A stretch of 64,000 nt of DNA from Ascidia mentula. Its lineage: Eukaryota; Chordata; Ascidiacea; Phlebobranchia; Ascidiidae. The notes beneath the pieces are model-generated. The model saw only the letters and a list, made by a program, of their open reading frames with translations. It ran no database searches and was not told the DNA's origin. This document shows, in pieces, positions 50,501 through 63,271 of this stretch. How positions within the stretch are numbered: position 1 is the first letter of the stretch; each line of letters opens with the position of its first letter. The position numbers and the translations under genes are program-made. The stretch spans positions 3,100,001-3,164,000 of the forward strand of contig OX387203.1 of the NCBI GenBank assembly GCA_947561715.1. The letters run 5' to 3'.

Positions 50501-51322
50501 GTTTCCAGCCATTTGCATTCGAAAGGATCGGACTGAAAATAGCAATAGTCTTTGAGAGTTTCGACAGGTGTTAATAACTTTTTCGGGCATGTGACCATTA
50601 CCGCACTCGTGTTTTGAAAAATGTAAGCGCGTAGGAGTTCGATTGGAAATAGCGTGGGTCACCTTTCTTCCGTTGTGGAATTTTTCTTCGAATTTCTGAT
50701 GACATAAGTGTGATGTGGCGAGAGAAGAAGAGAAAATTCAATTTATGGTGTTGTATAGTGGGAGTAAATGCTTTGCAAACCGGTTTTAGTCACATGCGTT
50801 GTAGAAGCATCTAAACATCTTCATTCGTCAATTTCAATAATGTCCAGAATCTTATTTCATAAATATATTGGCCTTGGTGTGTTCATGCCTACATATATTG
50901 TGCATTGACACAGAATAACCCCCAGGCGGGTCTTTGATAGACTTCACAAATATTTTTGCTTCTCCTCCAAACGAAACCCAAACAACCGCGTGACACAAGG
51001 AAACGTTCTGATCGCATGGTGACGAGGCAAAACGGTTTGGGGCAAAGTGCAGTTGTTAAACAAAAATCCTACCCAGGTTTCGCTGCGTTGTCATGCATTG
51101 TTATAGAATTGGCGCATGGTCGTTGTGAACAGAACAACGTAAATACCCGATCATCGGCGCAACAGTTAGTCGAGATAACTCAAAGTCAAAGATATCGGTT
51201 GCCTGCAGTAATCACTTGTCATACTTGCATTGCAGGTTGCTTTCACATTTAAAACAGGTCTCGTTTCGCTTGCTCAAACGCTATACAGACACCAACACCC
51301 ACCACGTGACTAGTGACGCAAG
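47572..51322. other. Gene-free stretch upstream of the C21orf58-like gene
   Basis: Several overlapping short ORFs on both strands (about 48.0-48.4 and 49.6-50.2 kb) show no motif and no splice-consistent partners. An E-box-like CACGTG lies at 51,303, twenty bases before the C21orf58-like start codon. Confidence 0.4.
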
Positions 51323-54300
51323 ATGCCTGCCACTGATTCTGAATACGGCGACGACATTCGCTTGCTCGATGATCTCACCAGACTAAAGTTACGTCTGATC
51401 GACAAGGTACAACACACATTAAATCTCTTAAACGAGTATTTCTAGTTGGAGAAGTCCGAGGTAAATATGTATGTGAAAAGGTCCAAGCGCGCCGTCCCAT
51501 ATTTACAGGCAACTTATCGTGGATTCACTTTTACTGTGTCAGTAAACTCCATCTGCTTTTCTTGGACGGTACTAACTACTTTCGTCAACACTATATAACA
51601 ATGCCTATTTTAGATGTCATGTTGTTCGTTTTACCACCGACAAAACATAGTCTGTAAATTTGGATACGCGGTGTAATTTTTGCACAAGAAGCTGGGATCT
51701 GCTATTAGGTGAAATTTTCGAAACGTTTAAGTTTAATGTACTTATCAAGCCATGGTTAAGCTTTACGAATTGAAAAATGATTGTAAGGATAAAGAAAGCA
51801 CATATATATAAGTAATTGGAACTTTGGGTTTGTCTGATTTGCACTTGTTTGTGGATATATTGCGCAACATCCTTCAGAGGGAAGATTTACATTAAGCTGT
51901 GGTTGTTAAAAATGAGCAATTACTTTCTGTTTCGAGTTACACGCCATGTGAACTTCATTTTTCACACATAGTTGGGCTGCGATTGACGCGAGGAAAATTT
52001 CCGCTTTCGAGGCAAGTCCAGAAACAATGTAAAGGTCGAAAACAACAAGTTGCCAACTTATTGTCCCGCGCGGCACCAAATTTGGAAACACGAATTCAGT
52101 TGCATTCTATTCCACTGCACAAGCGCGTACAACAAAAGGGTTTTCCCCTGCCAGCGTGCTGCGGGTTTTCAGCCGAACTCTTTGCAGGTCACGTGGCCTT
52201 GGGCTAAATCCTCGTGCGAATCTTTTCTCTTGCGGTCAAGCGGTCGCAATGAAGCGAGTATATGAAAAGGGCATTATCGGGTTGCTTGTGCGCCTATACG
52301 TTATGTTATACGTGGGTCCCATGCACTGAACCACGTAGCGAATGTGATTCGGAACTCAGCTGTGATAGTAGACCGTTTAGATCAAATTCAGCTCAGTATT
52401 CCAATTATTTCTAAAATACGACACCACAATAATTGTATTGCCGTACTCTGGTCGATTGCATTTTTTCACAACAAACAAGCTTTTATTCGAACAAAACTAA
52501 ATGCAATTTCCGAAAAATAAAGACTTCACTGGAAGAATTTGGCATCAATCCCCTCAGAGAAGCGTTGCTATTATCCAGAAACATCAATTGCCACACAATG
52601 AAATGCACTAGACGATTACAAAACACTCCTTACGACTCTATTGTTTTGTGTGTAGAAACTTCACAACCAGGGATCACCTCGACTTGTTCGATCCCGAACT
52701 CCAGAGGTTTACACCCCTCAATTATATCCAGGTAAGAAATAACGACAAAGTTCAATTCAAGTCAATTTGTAAATTCACTGTTGCAGGATTGCAAGGTTTG
52801 TGTTCAGGACACTAATACGACCAGTTAGAATTGTTCTTTGTGTTTTACAAAGCTTTGCCAGGCCCATTTTGGGGGATTAAAAATCCTTTCTGTTGTTTTC
52901 AAAACTTTCTCCATAAATGAATAGCTTGACCCTTTAACCGTGTGTGTCTTAAGGCTTTTGGTGCATTTCTTTGTACATTTCCTTTTATAGCATGTTGCTA
53001 ACTTTGGGCACCAACGAATGAACTCTTGCTTTTAATTTACCAAAATACAATTGTTTGTGACGTACGGGTGACGTTGCGTTCATTGAAGTTAGTTGAACAA
53101 CAGGACCAGAAATAGTGTTGCTTTAAATAAAACCTCAAACAAATCTATTTTATCAACATCACTTGATGCAGTTGCTGACCACTGGTCCACAATTAAAACA
53201 CTTTTAGCAAAATCTTTGTAATTTGGCGCAACGTGGAGGCGTGGTGTGTGAAACGAGTCTAAAAAGTGGTCATTGTTTTGGAGCTATTATTTCTATGTTA
53301 CTTTTGTCCCGTTTTAAATTTAGAAAGAAGCTTTTTTAATTGTCGGATTATTTCTAAATTAAAACCGATGCAATGCGCCTGGCTACATATAGTACTCATT
53401 TCGTCGGAATAGATATTGAAAATAGAAAAACTGCCAGCTTTGTTGATAACAGTAAAATTAAAACTGTAGTTTAATCAAGTATTGAGTTATTATACCTGTG
53501 CCCAGACGTATACGTCAGTGTTCCTAAAAACACAGACGCGACGTCAAAGTAACGACGACTGCGTACAGTTTGCATGATGCATTTCTTACGCCTGCGTAAA
53601 CGGCGGAAACTTGGCCAATGCAAAGTGTCAACAGGAAGCCAGACAGCTGGATACGAGACGCGCGATCTCGTGATCAACTCTGCACATATAAGGCCTAGTT
53701 CTCCTTATGCTAATAAGCGCGGCAAATCACTGTCGGCAAGTGCTGCTGTATAGGATGGCATATGTAAAGGACCGGAAGATTGCCCATATACGAAGCTGCA
53801 AGATAAGACACTTGAAACGGAAACGGCAACTGGAAACGAATATAATGCACACAATGTAAAGTCTGTTGTCGCCGTTCTTTCGTTTGTGTTAGATATGCGT
53901 GCGCAAATACTTGACGCAAAGTTTCTTTGCGCGTTTAGCATGTAAGAAATGCAAATACGCAGAAAACGAGTCTACGTATATGTTTTTGGCGCTATACAAG
54001 TTTAAATATTACCTTGTTTACTTTCAATTTCGTACACAAGGGCAAGTCTAAACGGCAAAGCCGCATTGTAGCCGCAGTATTACGCCAGTCCATATCTGGA
54101 AGATTCCCCGCCCCGCCCTTCCATTGCAATCTAATGACCATCTTCATGCTTAAAGGGTGAATTTCCCGCCTGTAAAAACTGTCGTAATTCGACTTGTTCG
54201 GTTCCGCTTGACGAAATTTCGGCGAAAAAGTTTGGATAATTATGTTCCGTTTGTGACGTATTTCGGAAAATTTAGGTCATAATGTTGCAACATCGGCCCA

Positions 54301-57300
54301 CGCTTATCCGCCAACGTGATAAAGGCCTCAATCACGTGCCCATCCAGAGGCATGACGTCCAAGTGCGTACGGAGAGAAATATAAGGTTTCAAATCGTTGC
54401 GCAACAAAATGACAGAATTGAAATTAAAAGCGAAATGTTACACAGGAGGGCAATTACGCCAGATTAAGCAACGATCTAGGTAGGAAGTAATTGTTTTTCC
54501 GTTTCGCACTTTACACCAAAGCACGTATTTTTATTGGGCTGTCACCGCTTTTTGACCCGTGTTGGGCGTGGCGGTTGAGGGAAACTTGATGGCGAAACAA
54601 GGATTTTTTTGTCAAAATGAACTTCGGGAATTTGTGTTTCACTGTAGAGAGTATGTGATCTTCACTTCAAGACTGGTTCCAATTAAGAGATAAAATTGAT
54701 GAAAAATTTTAACCGCGAATTTATCAGACAATTCCACACCACGACATACACAGCGAGCGCTAAGCAACGATAGAAATCACACTCTTGCAAAATTGGTTTG
54801 CAAGCGCACGTGCTCTGCGATACAAAGCATGCTTCAAGCAAACGTGAGGAGAAACGCCCATTGATTGTCTTTGCCGACGCCCACACTTTTAGCTTCGGGG
54901 CTTAGAGTCGGATCATGCAAAGCATCAGCCTTTCTCCGAAATTTTAAGTGGGCGTGGGTTTGCGAGGGCACGGGAAGTGTGCAAACAAAATGAGTTTGTA
55001 AACTTTTCCGCTTTACTTACATGAGACGGAACCACTCGACGCGGAAAGTTTTGGTGTAACAGCCTATGATTTTTTTCCACGGTTACATTCCGGTTAAATT
55101 CCGATCGGATGACGAAAAAATTTATGGGTCATTTCCACATTGAGTGGTTCCATTTCATGCAAAGCGGAAAAGTTTGCACTTCCAATCAAAGGATTTGCAA
55201 AAAAATGCATGTAGTCTGTACCACCACGTAGTTTGCAATTGGTGTTTTGTTTCATTTGGAAGTTTCTGTTTCCCACAGCGAACCGTTTACATATTGTTGG
55301 ACTTGTGTTGATCTGACACAGCACTGCAAGCCCTTCGATCTCTTTATTCCTACTTGTGTTTCAGTAAGCTCAATTTGCCTATTTTTGTCGCCCAGAACGC
55401 AGAAGGGACAGATTTCACCGACGGATCGATCGTCGCAACGAACTTCTTCAGAAACTCTGGGTTGGTAGCGTGAAATGAAAAGAGTATTTTAAGCATCAAA
55501 GAGCGATTTCAGTTTCAAATTTATGAAATGAAAGCAACTGGACCGGATGGACTGTTTTATTTCAGTGTTGTTTCCCAACACGATCAATACTTTATTATCC
55601 CACGCAAAGTTTACGATGTTTATTTTTCAAATTTTTGGGAAATACAAACATACGCAAATGCGATAAAGCGGATATTTTTGGTAAAAATTTGCAATTTATT
55701 TTGGTCTTGTTGATATTACGGATCGAACCGGGAAGTAAATATTTACTGCATTTGGGCCATATGGAAAATAGGTCGTGACTTGAAGTTTGCCTTCACAAAA
55801 CACCCAGCGAACCATACCACGCTTCGCTTAACATCACAACACGATACAAGTATTTTTGGAGCCTGTGCAATTTGCCGATGCACAGTTAATTTGCATTTAC
55901 CACTTAATCCGTATGTTCCATTGTGTAGGAGGAACTGGGCCATGGAGGCCCACATCCCAGGCGTTACCAGAAATCGTTGCCGCCTTTGACCCCACGACCT
56001 CTGACACGTCACGATCAATATGCCCCGTGGATGGACGAGCAATTGTGGAACAAGACAGGCAACACTAAGAAAGGTAGACTTGTGTTGTTTAATAAAACAA
56101 CAGAGTGGAAACGTTGCATCAGGTTTGGATGAAATGTAACTAAAGTTGAAAGCATCGTGGAATGTAAAACAGTTTCCTCCCAAGAAACACCAGTTTAACT
56201 GGTCACATGTTAATTTCCAAAAATATATATACCGAAATGCATACGATGTGGCGAAATCGTATACGTCACGACCTAGTAACACATTCCGACGAGATATGTA
56301 ATTTCGTGGGAAACTATAAGCTACGAATCTGTCTTAAAACTGGGTTTCCATTACCCCAATATACGTGCTGGTAGCTTAAAGGCCCCCTTTGTTCCGCTCA
56401 AAAATTCCATCGGCCTCATAGGATTTCCAATTTCCATTTTGTAATTAGGGGGCGATTAGCTAAAAATTATACGGAATATTCCAGTTCCGTTGTCCTTCGA
56501 AGGGCGGTGGAGCGCGGTGCGCCGTGACGGGGTTACAATTTAGACATGTTTTTACCTAGATAAAATCGTGTTACGCACGGTTGGCTGGGTATGTGTGGTT
56601 TGAACATACGAGAGGAATCCCCATAGGTCACACTTATATCCGAAATCAATACAACACAATACTTGGCATAAGTTTCTGTTTGCTAAATTTAGACAATATT
56701 ATTGTGACGTTTCGTACTCAGCCGTCTGGAGTGGGAAAGCGCAACTCTTTCGCGAGCCCCATTTCGTCACTAAAATTATTTTGGATTTGCAATATACTAA
56801 CGTTGAAAACTGACAAACTTGGAAAGTTACCTCATGGTCATGCTCCATACAGACTTTTAAGCACCAGCACTATGACAACACTATGTCACCACTATAATAC
56901 CACTATGCCACCACTATGATACCACTTTAATACCACTTTGCCACCACTATAATACCACTATGCCACCACTATGATATTTACGTTTACGATGGCAGAAACT
57001 AAGCCATCATGACCTCACGTTGCAAATATTTAAAATTAAAAGCATCAAAAATAACTGGCCGCGAATAATATATTACAAGTATAAATTGTTGTATTGGAGA
57101 AAATACCCTATTGTAGAGGATAATACGAAATCGGCCACTGGGGATCCGACAAAGGCGTTTCTGCTGGTCTGTAGTTACGTTGGTAACGGCGTTCCATAGC
57201 TATCTTACAAGAAGTTCCAAATACTCGTGAAATCTTACACGGGTCATGGGTTGCAACCTCGCCTTGACAAGCTACATACGTGTGATGAAAAGCGTTAGAA

Positions 57301-60300
57301 ACGCGTCATAACGGAGGTTGTTATCATTATCCGCTTAACTGCAAACGTTACGAAGTTATGACAATATTTGGACAAAGCGGCGGTGTTAAGAAATTCCTTA
57401 GACGGCTTTGAATGTAATTAAAGGGTTTCCGTTTATGAAAGACCATTCCGGCGGTCCTATGTTAAAAACCACATGTCCATGGTGTTACACAACTTTATTC
57501 CCTTTTGGATTGAGACGCTCAGCTATACTGTTGACATAAAGGTGAAGAGGGCAATTAAAGCACAATTGCTGGCAAGTAGAAGGATTGGGATGCACTCAAA
57601 GTGTCACTTTCGCTCGAGTTTGAGGTTTCCAAGAGTTCTTTAAGAGCGTCACTGGTTTAGGCGAAGCCACTTTTTTCCGCTCACATATTTTGTTAAATTT
57701 TCATTAAAAATTATGCAGCCTACCGTTTTTGATTTCCTTTGGTGAGAAAACGTTTTTCTTTAAAAAAAAGTTATAAAAATTGAGAATAGGTTCGTTTTCT
57801 ATCGGAGTTAACCGATAATATCACCAAGCTAAAACTGTACAGTAAATGTAGTTTAACCAAAAAAGGTACAAACAACCACAGCAATTTGAAGAAGAAACAC
57901 GGCCCGAGCATGTTGCATATAAATATTTGGGGAACGTTCTTGGAATACAAAAACTAAATACATAACAACATTGCGAAATATACTTACAACTGATAATTCA
58001 ACCGGAGTAATTTGAACCATTCGGAGAGTGCATATAAACTGAACAGTAATTAGCATATATTTGGAAACTGTTGTTTTAGTCGGCGACCACAGCTGATATC
58101 CTATCACGGAAGATGCGGTTTTACCACATGGGTAACGCTTAACATTTTGATATCAAATTTCAAATCGGTGGGACACATGACCTTACAATTTAGGCGAAAA
58201 TCTGCGATGTACAATCGAGCTTTGGCAAAAATTGTAATTTGATGCCCATGTTACAAAGGCCGGATGAGTTGAGGTTTCATGTCCTGCACATTATGGGTTC
58301 ACAAACCTCCTTTGCACACTATAGTCGGTAAAGCTTTTAAACACAGAACACACAGGGAAAATGTGGTTTTAAATTTCACGGAACAAATGCGATTTTTATA
58401 CAGCGGAGTCTATGGGCTTTCCAATGTGAAAAAACACTTTTGGTGCATTTCACTGTGGATCGAATCATTTTTTCCAAGGGCGTCACTTGCCGAATTTCAC
58501 CACTAGATAAAATGTGACGTCAATTGTTCTCGAGGTAATGCGTCAGTGACGATATAGCGGTTGGCGAGAAACCTCATCTGCAGCGATTGTGACGTAAAGA
58601 AACATTGCTAGAACGAATTTTATTACGTATCGCGACCATGCCTACATTGCGGTTTAATTAGGAACTCGTATTGTGCGTCATTTGGTCCCAATCTGCTTTG
58701 TGGAGTTGCCTCACGTTTCTTGTATAATGTTGCTATGTGAATGTTGGTCAAAATTAACGCACTGATCAGTTGCAATGTAGCAACATCCATCATGCAGCGA
58801 TCCGCTACATACAAACAGCTAGTGGTTCACTGGGTAAAGATAACACATTTCTCAAAAGGGGGGGCACTTTTTTCTTTCTATGCGTGGTAAAATATTTCTA
58901 TCCATGTATTTGAGTGCATTTTCATCAGACATGATCAATTCAATTGAGTGCAGTTTTGTTTTGCACAACATGAACTTGAACTCGTATGAACAATGAACAT
59001 GCAAATTACATTGGCATGGCCACCGATAAAACCACAAAGGTTATCCAGTGACGCCCTGATAAATGTCACACGTATGATTCGTACACGTATTTTATTTCTT
59101 CCCACAGCCAAAATATGAGCGATGTCTGGCGTGACGTAAGAGTGTTGCATCACGTGAAAAATGACAGGATTACATATCCGGTGTTTTCCATCGATTTTTC
59201 AGCGGCGGTACTTAGACAAAGGGACATCCGACTGTGTACTTTCGCTTTTCCACACCAACAATCACCCGTGTTAAGCAACAGGTTTTTTGACGTCACCAAG
59301 GGGTTATTCTTCAGCAACATCAATTGTTAGATGGAACAGTGGTGTTGCCGGCGTTCAATTTGCCCGAAAGATTCTCCGGCATCACCTCCAAAATATACCG
59401 GGACTTTGGAGTAATTCAAACCATTCGGAAAGTACTTTTGAATTGAAAAGTAATTATCATATATTTGGGAAACTGTTTTTGCCGATCAATAAGCCCGAAA
59501 GATTGTTTTGCGCCAACTCAAAAATATACCGGGACTTTGGAAAATTTTCTTTCTTCCTCCCTTGGCGTTTCAACCCGTGACTTCTGGCTGTTTCTTACTC
59601 ACGCAAGTAGTCAGAAAAACGTCACAAAATGACGCGCGGCGAGACTTGAAACACTGACTAAGTAGAACGGAGAGAGAAGAGAGGAGCAAAGTGTGGAAAG
59701 AACCGCGACGGTTATTCCCCTCGGGGCTGTTTCGCGGGCGTTTAAGATGGAAAGAGTCGTTCTTGATGGCGTATCGAGGCAGGTTACTTTCGGCAAGACC
59801 GAGAAGGTTGTTTTTGCTTGGTTCGGTAAGTTTGTACCGCGCAGAGTCAGGGAAACTTGGCGAGCCTGTGGCCAATAGTGCAACACGTGCTTGTTTTGCT
59901 TTGGATTCTTGGTTGCCAGATCACAAATCCGAAGAGTCATTTGCGTCCATCCAAAAGACGAGTGGTACAAAATACCCGCACTTGTCACTTGCACTTGAGA
60001 CCAGGTCAAAAAACCCTGACTCCACTTTCCACGTACCGAGTTCAAATCCACATGCTTACATCTATGCTTATTAGGAGAAAAGTACTTTTTAACCAAGCGG
60101 AGTCGCTACTACTGTGCGTTTTGTTATTTTCTCCGTTGCGCGACGAGAAACAACAGCACGAACCTCATGCATAAAAATCCACAAAAAAAGCAAAGTGCAA
60201 ATCTACAAAACATAATTAGAAACGTATGATAAGAGCTCGCGGTTGTCTGCTTACAGATTTCAACGAAATAATGCAAATCAGCTGCTATAACAGACGCGAA

Positions 60301-61628
60301 TTCAAGTGAAACACGGCAAACATGTCTACATTACGCACTACTTACCTTAAATATCCAACTTGTTGTATCAAAATGGTTGTAATGAAACCTCTAATGTTAT
60401 TCACCAACTTAAAATCCTATTTTTGTTTTGACAGACCTCATGGAGCTAATGTTGATACAGAACGCACAGATGCAACAATGGATGATGACGCAAACCTTGC
60501 AACGTCATCAAGGCAAAGTGGACAGTGAAACCGGCGTACATCACCATTACTATGATGCAGCAGGCAGAGCTTTGCCCCCCATACGCAGGTACGTGCAAGA
60601 TAGTGCGCATTTCAAAGGGAAAATATAAAGTGTTTGTTTCTTTGGCCAACTATTAAATGCACATAGAGCTCAAATTAAGAAAGCGTTGCATCTTATTGAA
60701 ACATTAACTGCGGTTAAACCGCCTTAAAATACAACTTGAACTGAAACGGTCATCTTATAAACTTAATGATAGCGCCGTTGAAAAATACAAGTAAACGACT
60801 TGCTACTGCCACCAAGTGCTCAATTTGACTTACATGAACATTGGCTTGGCTGGTCTGAAAATAGCAACAGGAGATTGCATGTGGTCGTGTATTCAAATTT
60901 ACAGGGCCGATGCAGGAAATCAATATCCACAAGATTTCTTCAGTGAAAAAACGGATGCTGGAAATAACTCGAGGGATTCAAGAGACGGAAGAAGGCAGAA
61001 AGACTCGAGAGATGTGAGAATTTCTATTAATAATCGTTACAAACCCTGGGTAGAGTTACATTGCGTTTAAAGGTGAAACACGCGTGGGGCGTAAACGTGC
61101 TTCAACCACTTTCGAGGCAAAAGTTTGGTAACGTGTTTTTTTGACGTAATTTCCGGTCGATGTGTGAAAGCTCTGAATCGTTTAGCGCCCTAATAGGGTT
61201 ACCATCACTTTTAAGACACAATCCATCAACGAATTACGTAAGCTACCTTGAGCATTCTTAAGGACTTAACACATGCATTATATTAAAATAACTATAAAAT
61301 GACCCTTTTAAAAATGTTGTAATCCTTTCGTTGGAGACGACCAGTGCAAATAAGCGATGTCGAACTTCAGAATTAAATCATAGTCTATCAATAAATATTA
61401 CTGTGATTAGGTATATCAATTGCAATGGCTAATGTAGTATTCACATATGATATTTCACACAACGCAATTCCTTGACAATTATTGTTGACGCAGAACACAA
61501 AAATCACAGCCTGGTCGGGTAAAATCCCAAATTTCAACCCGTAGGCTACCATAATGTAACAAATATTGGTAAACTCTGTTTAGCAGGGTTCTCCTTCGAA
61601 GGACAAGAACAGGAGGAAGAAACGGTGA
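51323..61628 (+). CDS. C21orf58: C21orf58-like protein (DUF4587-type)
   Basis: Exons 51323-51406, 52656-52731, 55396-55469, 55929-56073, 60435-60588, 60905-61013 and 61587-61628 join in frame to 684 nt, 227 residues. The human protein is somewhat longer. Matches to the vertebrate family appear in order: an N-terminal DDLTRLKLRLIDKKL helix; an RRRD...RRNELLQKLW segment; and a KKDLMELMLIQNAQMQQ block, the family's most conserved part (E-L-L/M-x-Q-N-A-Q). A short His tract (VHHHYYD) and a PPIRR stretch follow, then a charged Arg/Lys/Asp tail (SRDSRDGRRQKDSRD, ending KNRRKKR). The protein is low-complexity, with no membrane span or signal. The function of this family is not established. The donor of exon 3 (GTGAAA) is weak and that boundary is the least certain. 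The gene contains introns up to 4.4 kb. Confidence 0.8.
52732..55395. other. Large intron, nothing recognised
   Basis: Second intron of the C21orf58-like gene. Short ORFs on both strands (for example near 53.7-53.9 kb) show no features. Confidence 0.4.
56863..56975. repeat. Simple tandem repeat of ccactat/ataccact units
   Basis: Runs of ccaccactat(a/g)ataccact units in several imperfect copies, inside a large intron of the C21orf58-like gene. Confidence 0.85.
58004..58075. repeat. Dispersed repeat, copy 1 (paired with 59.4 kb)
   Basis: ggagtaatttgaaccattcgga, then taattagcatatatttggaaactg. It aligns over about 70 bp with 59,408-59,478. Confidence 0.7.
59362..59541. repeat. Dispersed repeat, copy 2, with internal 49-bp direct repeat
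   Basis: gcccgaaagatt...aaatataccgggactttgga occurs at 59,362-59,410 and again at 59,493-59,541. The DNA between them (59,408-59,478) matches the repeat at 58.0 kb. It lies about 200 bp upstream of the candidate alternative first exon. Confidence 0.75.
59747..59825 (+). CDS. Candidate alternative first exon of the C21orf58-like gene
   Basis: The ATG opens a 79-nt exon coding MERVVLDGVSRQ...FAWF and ending in a good donor (G|GTAAGT, phase 1). The next downstream acceptor on this strand, at 60,435, is also phase 1. Joining the two would give a short isoform starting at this promoter and containing the conserved LMELMLIQNAQ block. It may instead belong to a separate nested transcript or be chance. 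Confidence 0.4.
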
Positions 61629-62600
61629 AGACGACACTCAATACAATCCAGAAGCAATTTAGATGACTGAAGCAAATATTATCTTCTGCAACTGACATTT
61701 CTGTAAACTTATCTTTTTAATTGTTAGGAATACAAACCCTGTGGCATTTTTACATATTTTCGAACGTGTTAAAAAACACTGCGTTCCAACAAATTATATA
61801 TTTTACTTACTGACATTAGAAATAAAAACCTATATTATATGAAAACATTACCTTTGCAAACTGTATCTATGCTTATATCAATGTTTTCCACTGTGTTACA
61901 AGTGAGCAAGCCTGCCTATTTTGGTGCTTTTTGTGCACGCTACCTATACGTTTTGAATTTCCGACTCGCTCAATGATGTACATTACCTTTTCAATCGCCC
62001 GTACCTTAGATTAATTTGTAGAGCTCAAAATTTGAAACTTGCGGTTTTTTACGCATAAAATTTCCTGCGTGTAAGACATTCCATTGCGCAGAACACCAAT
62101 GGTACTGAATACAACTCGATGCTAACCGCAAAGCACTGTTCTCGGCTGTCTTGTCAGTGGGGTTGGGAAAGCATACTAACTGTAACTGGAAACACAGGGA
62201 TTTAGGCGCCTTGAGTAGCATACTTGCATAAACAGATAATCACCTAAAGAACAAAACAAACAGCAAAGCCCATGTAACTGCTGAGGAATTCATTTTCAGA
62301 CATTTCGGTTGGAACCACATTCATTCTCAATACGAAAATGTGGTGCTTGTAGGCCACTGTTTGTATTGAAGATTCATAAAACCGTGATTGATGTTCCCAA
62401 ATTTAAGTACAGGTAAGGCCAATCATTTTCGATGCATAACCTTCACACTGATACTCATGGGAGCTCAGTAAGAAGCACCTGACGAACTTCTTCTAGTGGA
62501 ACATAGGTGCGAATCACAAATTAGATCGATTGAGAATTTGAACCGTCCAATCTCCTTAGTTGTACGTGCTCCGGTTTGCCCAGGAGAAAAGTTAAACAAT
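61629..62600. other. 3' region of the C21orf58-like gene and spacer
   Basis: A poly(A) signal AATAAA lies at 61,821-61,826. No other feature is seen before the small minus-strand gene. Confidence 0.4.
61821..61826 (+). terminator. Candidate poly(A) signal AATAAA for the C21orf58-like gene
   Basis: AATAAA about 195 nt downstream of the TGA at 61,626-61,628. Confidence 0.45.
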
Positions 62601-62601
62601 T

Positions 62602-62607
62602 TATTGC
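62602..62607 (-). terminator. Candidate poly(A) signal for the small Cys-containing gene
   Basis: AATAAA on the minus strand about 240 nt after the stop codon at 62,848. Confidence 0.3.
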
Positions 62608-62847
62608 AAACGCAAGAACAGTATAACACACACTTCAAAATAAGTTGGCAAAAATTGAACAGCAACAACGAGGTTGTGGAAACCAGATCTGCATAAAACT
62701 GGGCTTCTTTTTCCGCTGGGGACTTGAATAGAAAAACTGAGGCATTGGAAAGAGAATAAAAAAACAAGGCTGACGTTCCTCTGGTAAAGTGCTTGCATTT
62801 GATTTAATACCACAGTCCCTGCGGAAAGGAGTAGAACTCGTTAACTT

Positions 62848-63271
62848 TTACAGGCCTTGTGATTCCCGAGGCATGTTTAGCCGCCATTCGTCTGGGCTTT
62901 CTGTGCATTTGACGGGTAACCCGTACACAACACACGACATTCCGTTCATATTTTGCATTTTGCAAGCTTTTACCGATGGGCGTACCACATCCGTCAAGTT
63001 GGCACCTGAAAAACAAGGTATTTTAATATTGCTGAAATATGGGCAAAGTAATTTCATTGTTAATTGCACACAGAACCACGACAACACCAAATTCTTCGGA
63101 GAATCTTTTACAGTTAATGTGAATTTCAGCATACAAGGGTATATGTTAGGACAAACCTTCCATCCACGAAGTTACGCACTTCACCATATACTTGTCAATG
63201 TCCTTGTCGGTGACCGTCCATAAGCAAGACAGAACACAAGGGGATCCAGACATAAGGCAGGCAAGTGGCAT
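62848..63271 (-). CDS. Small two-exon Cys-containing protein, unknown family (may be the 3' part of a larger gene)
   Basis: Exons 63271-63157 and 63005-62848 give 273 nt, 90 residues, with GT-AG splicing and matching phase 1. The frame begins MPLACLMSGSPCVLSCLW and continues through DKDIDKYMVKCVTSWMEGAN to a Cys-bearing tail (VKACKMQN, MSCVVYG, VKCTES). Eight cysteines in 90 residues suggest an extracellular or disulfide-bonded product. A 3' splice acceptor (cttgcag) immediately precedes the ATG, so an upstream exon to the right is possible. I do not recognise the family. An AATAAA on this strand at 62,602-62,607 could end the transcript. Confidence 0.45.

Larger units (their letters stand above)
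56074..59746. other. Large intron region with repeats, no supported exon
   Basis: No coding segment recognised. It contains the simple repeat at 56.9 kb and the dispersed repeat copies at 58.0 and 59.4 kb, which are listed separately. Confidence 0.4.

Noticed and set aside
55743..56282. Longest minus-strand ORF in the window (179 codons)
   Set aside because: It lies antisense to the clearly coding exon 55,929-56,073 of the C21orf58-like gene and has no motif; probably a shadow ORF.
59611..60096. 161-codon minus-strand ORF and overlapping plus-strand ORFs
   Set aside because: Long frames are open on both strands because the local sequence is stop-poor; there is no family resemblance. Only the short exon with a clean donor at 59,747-59,825 was kept.
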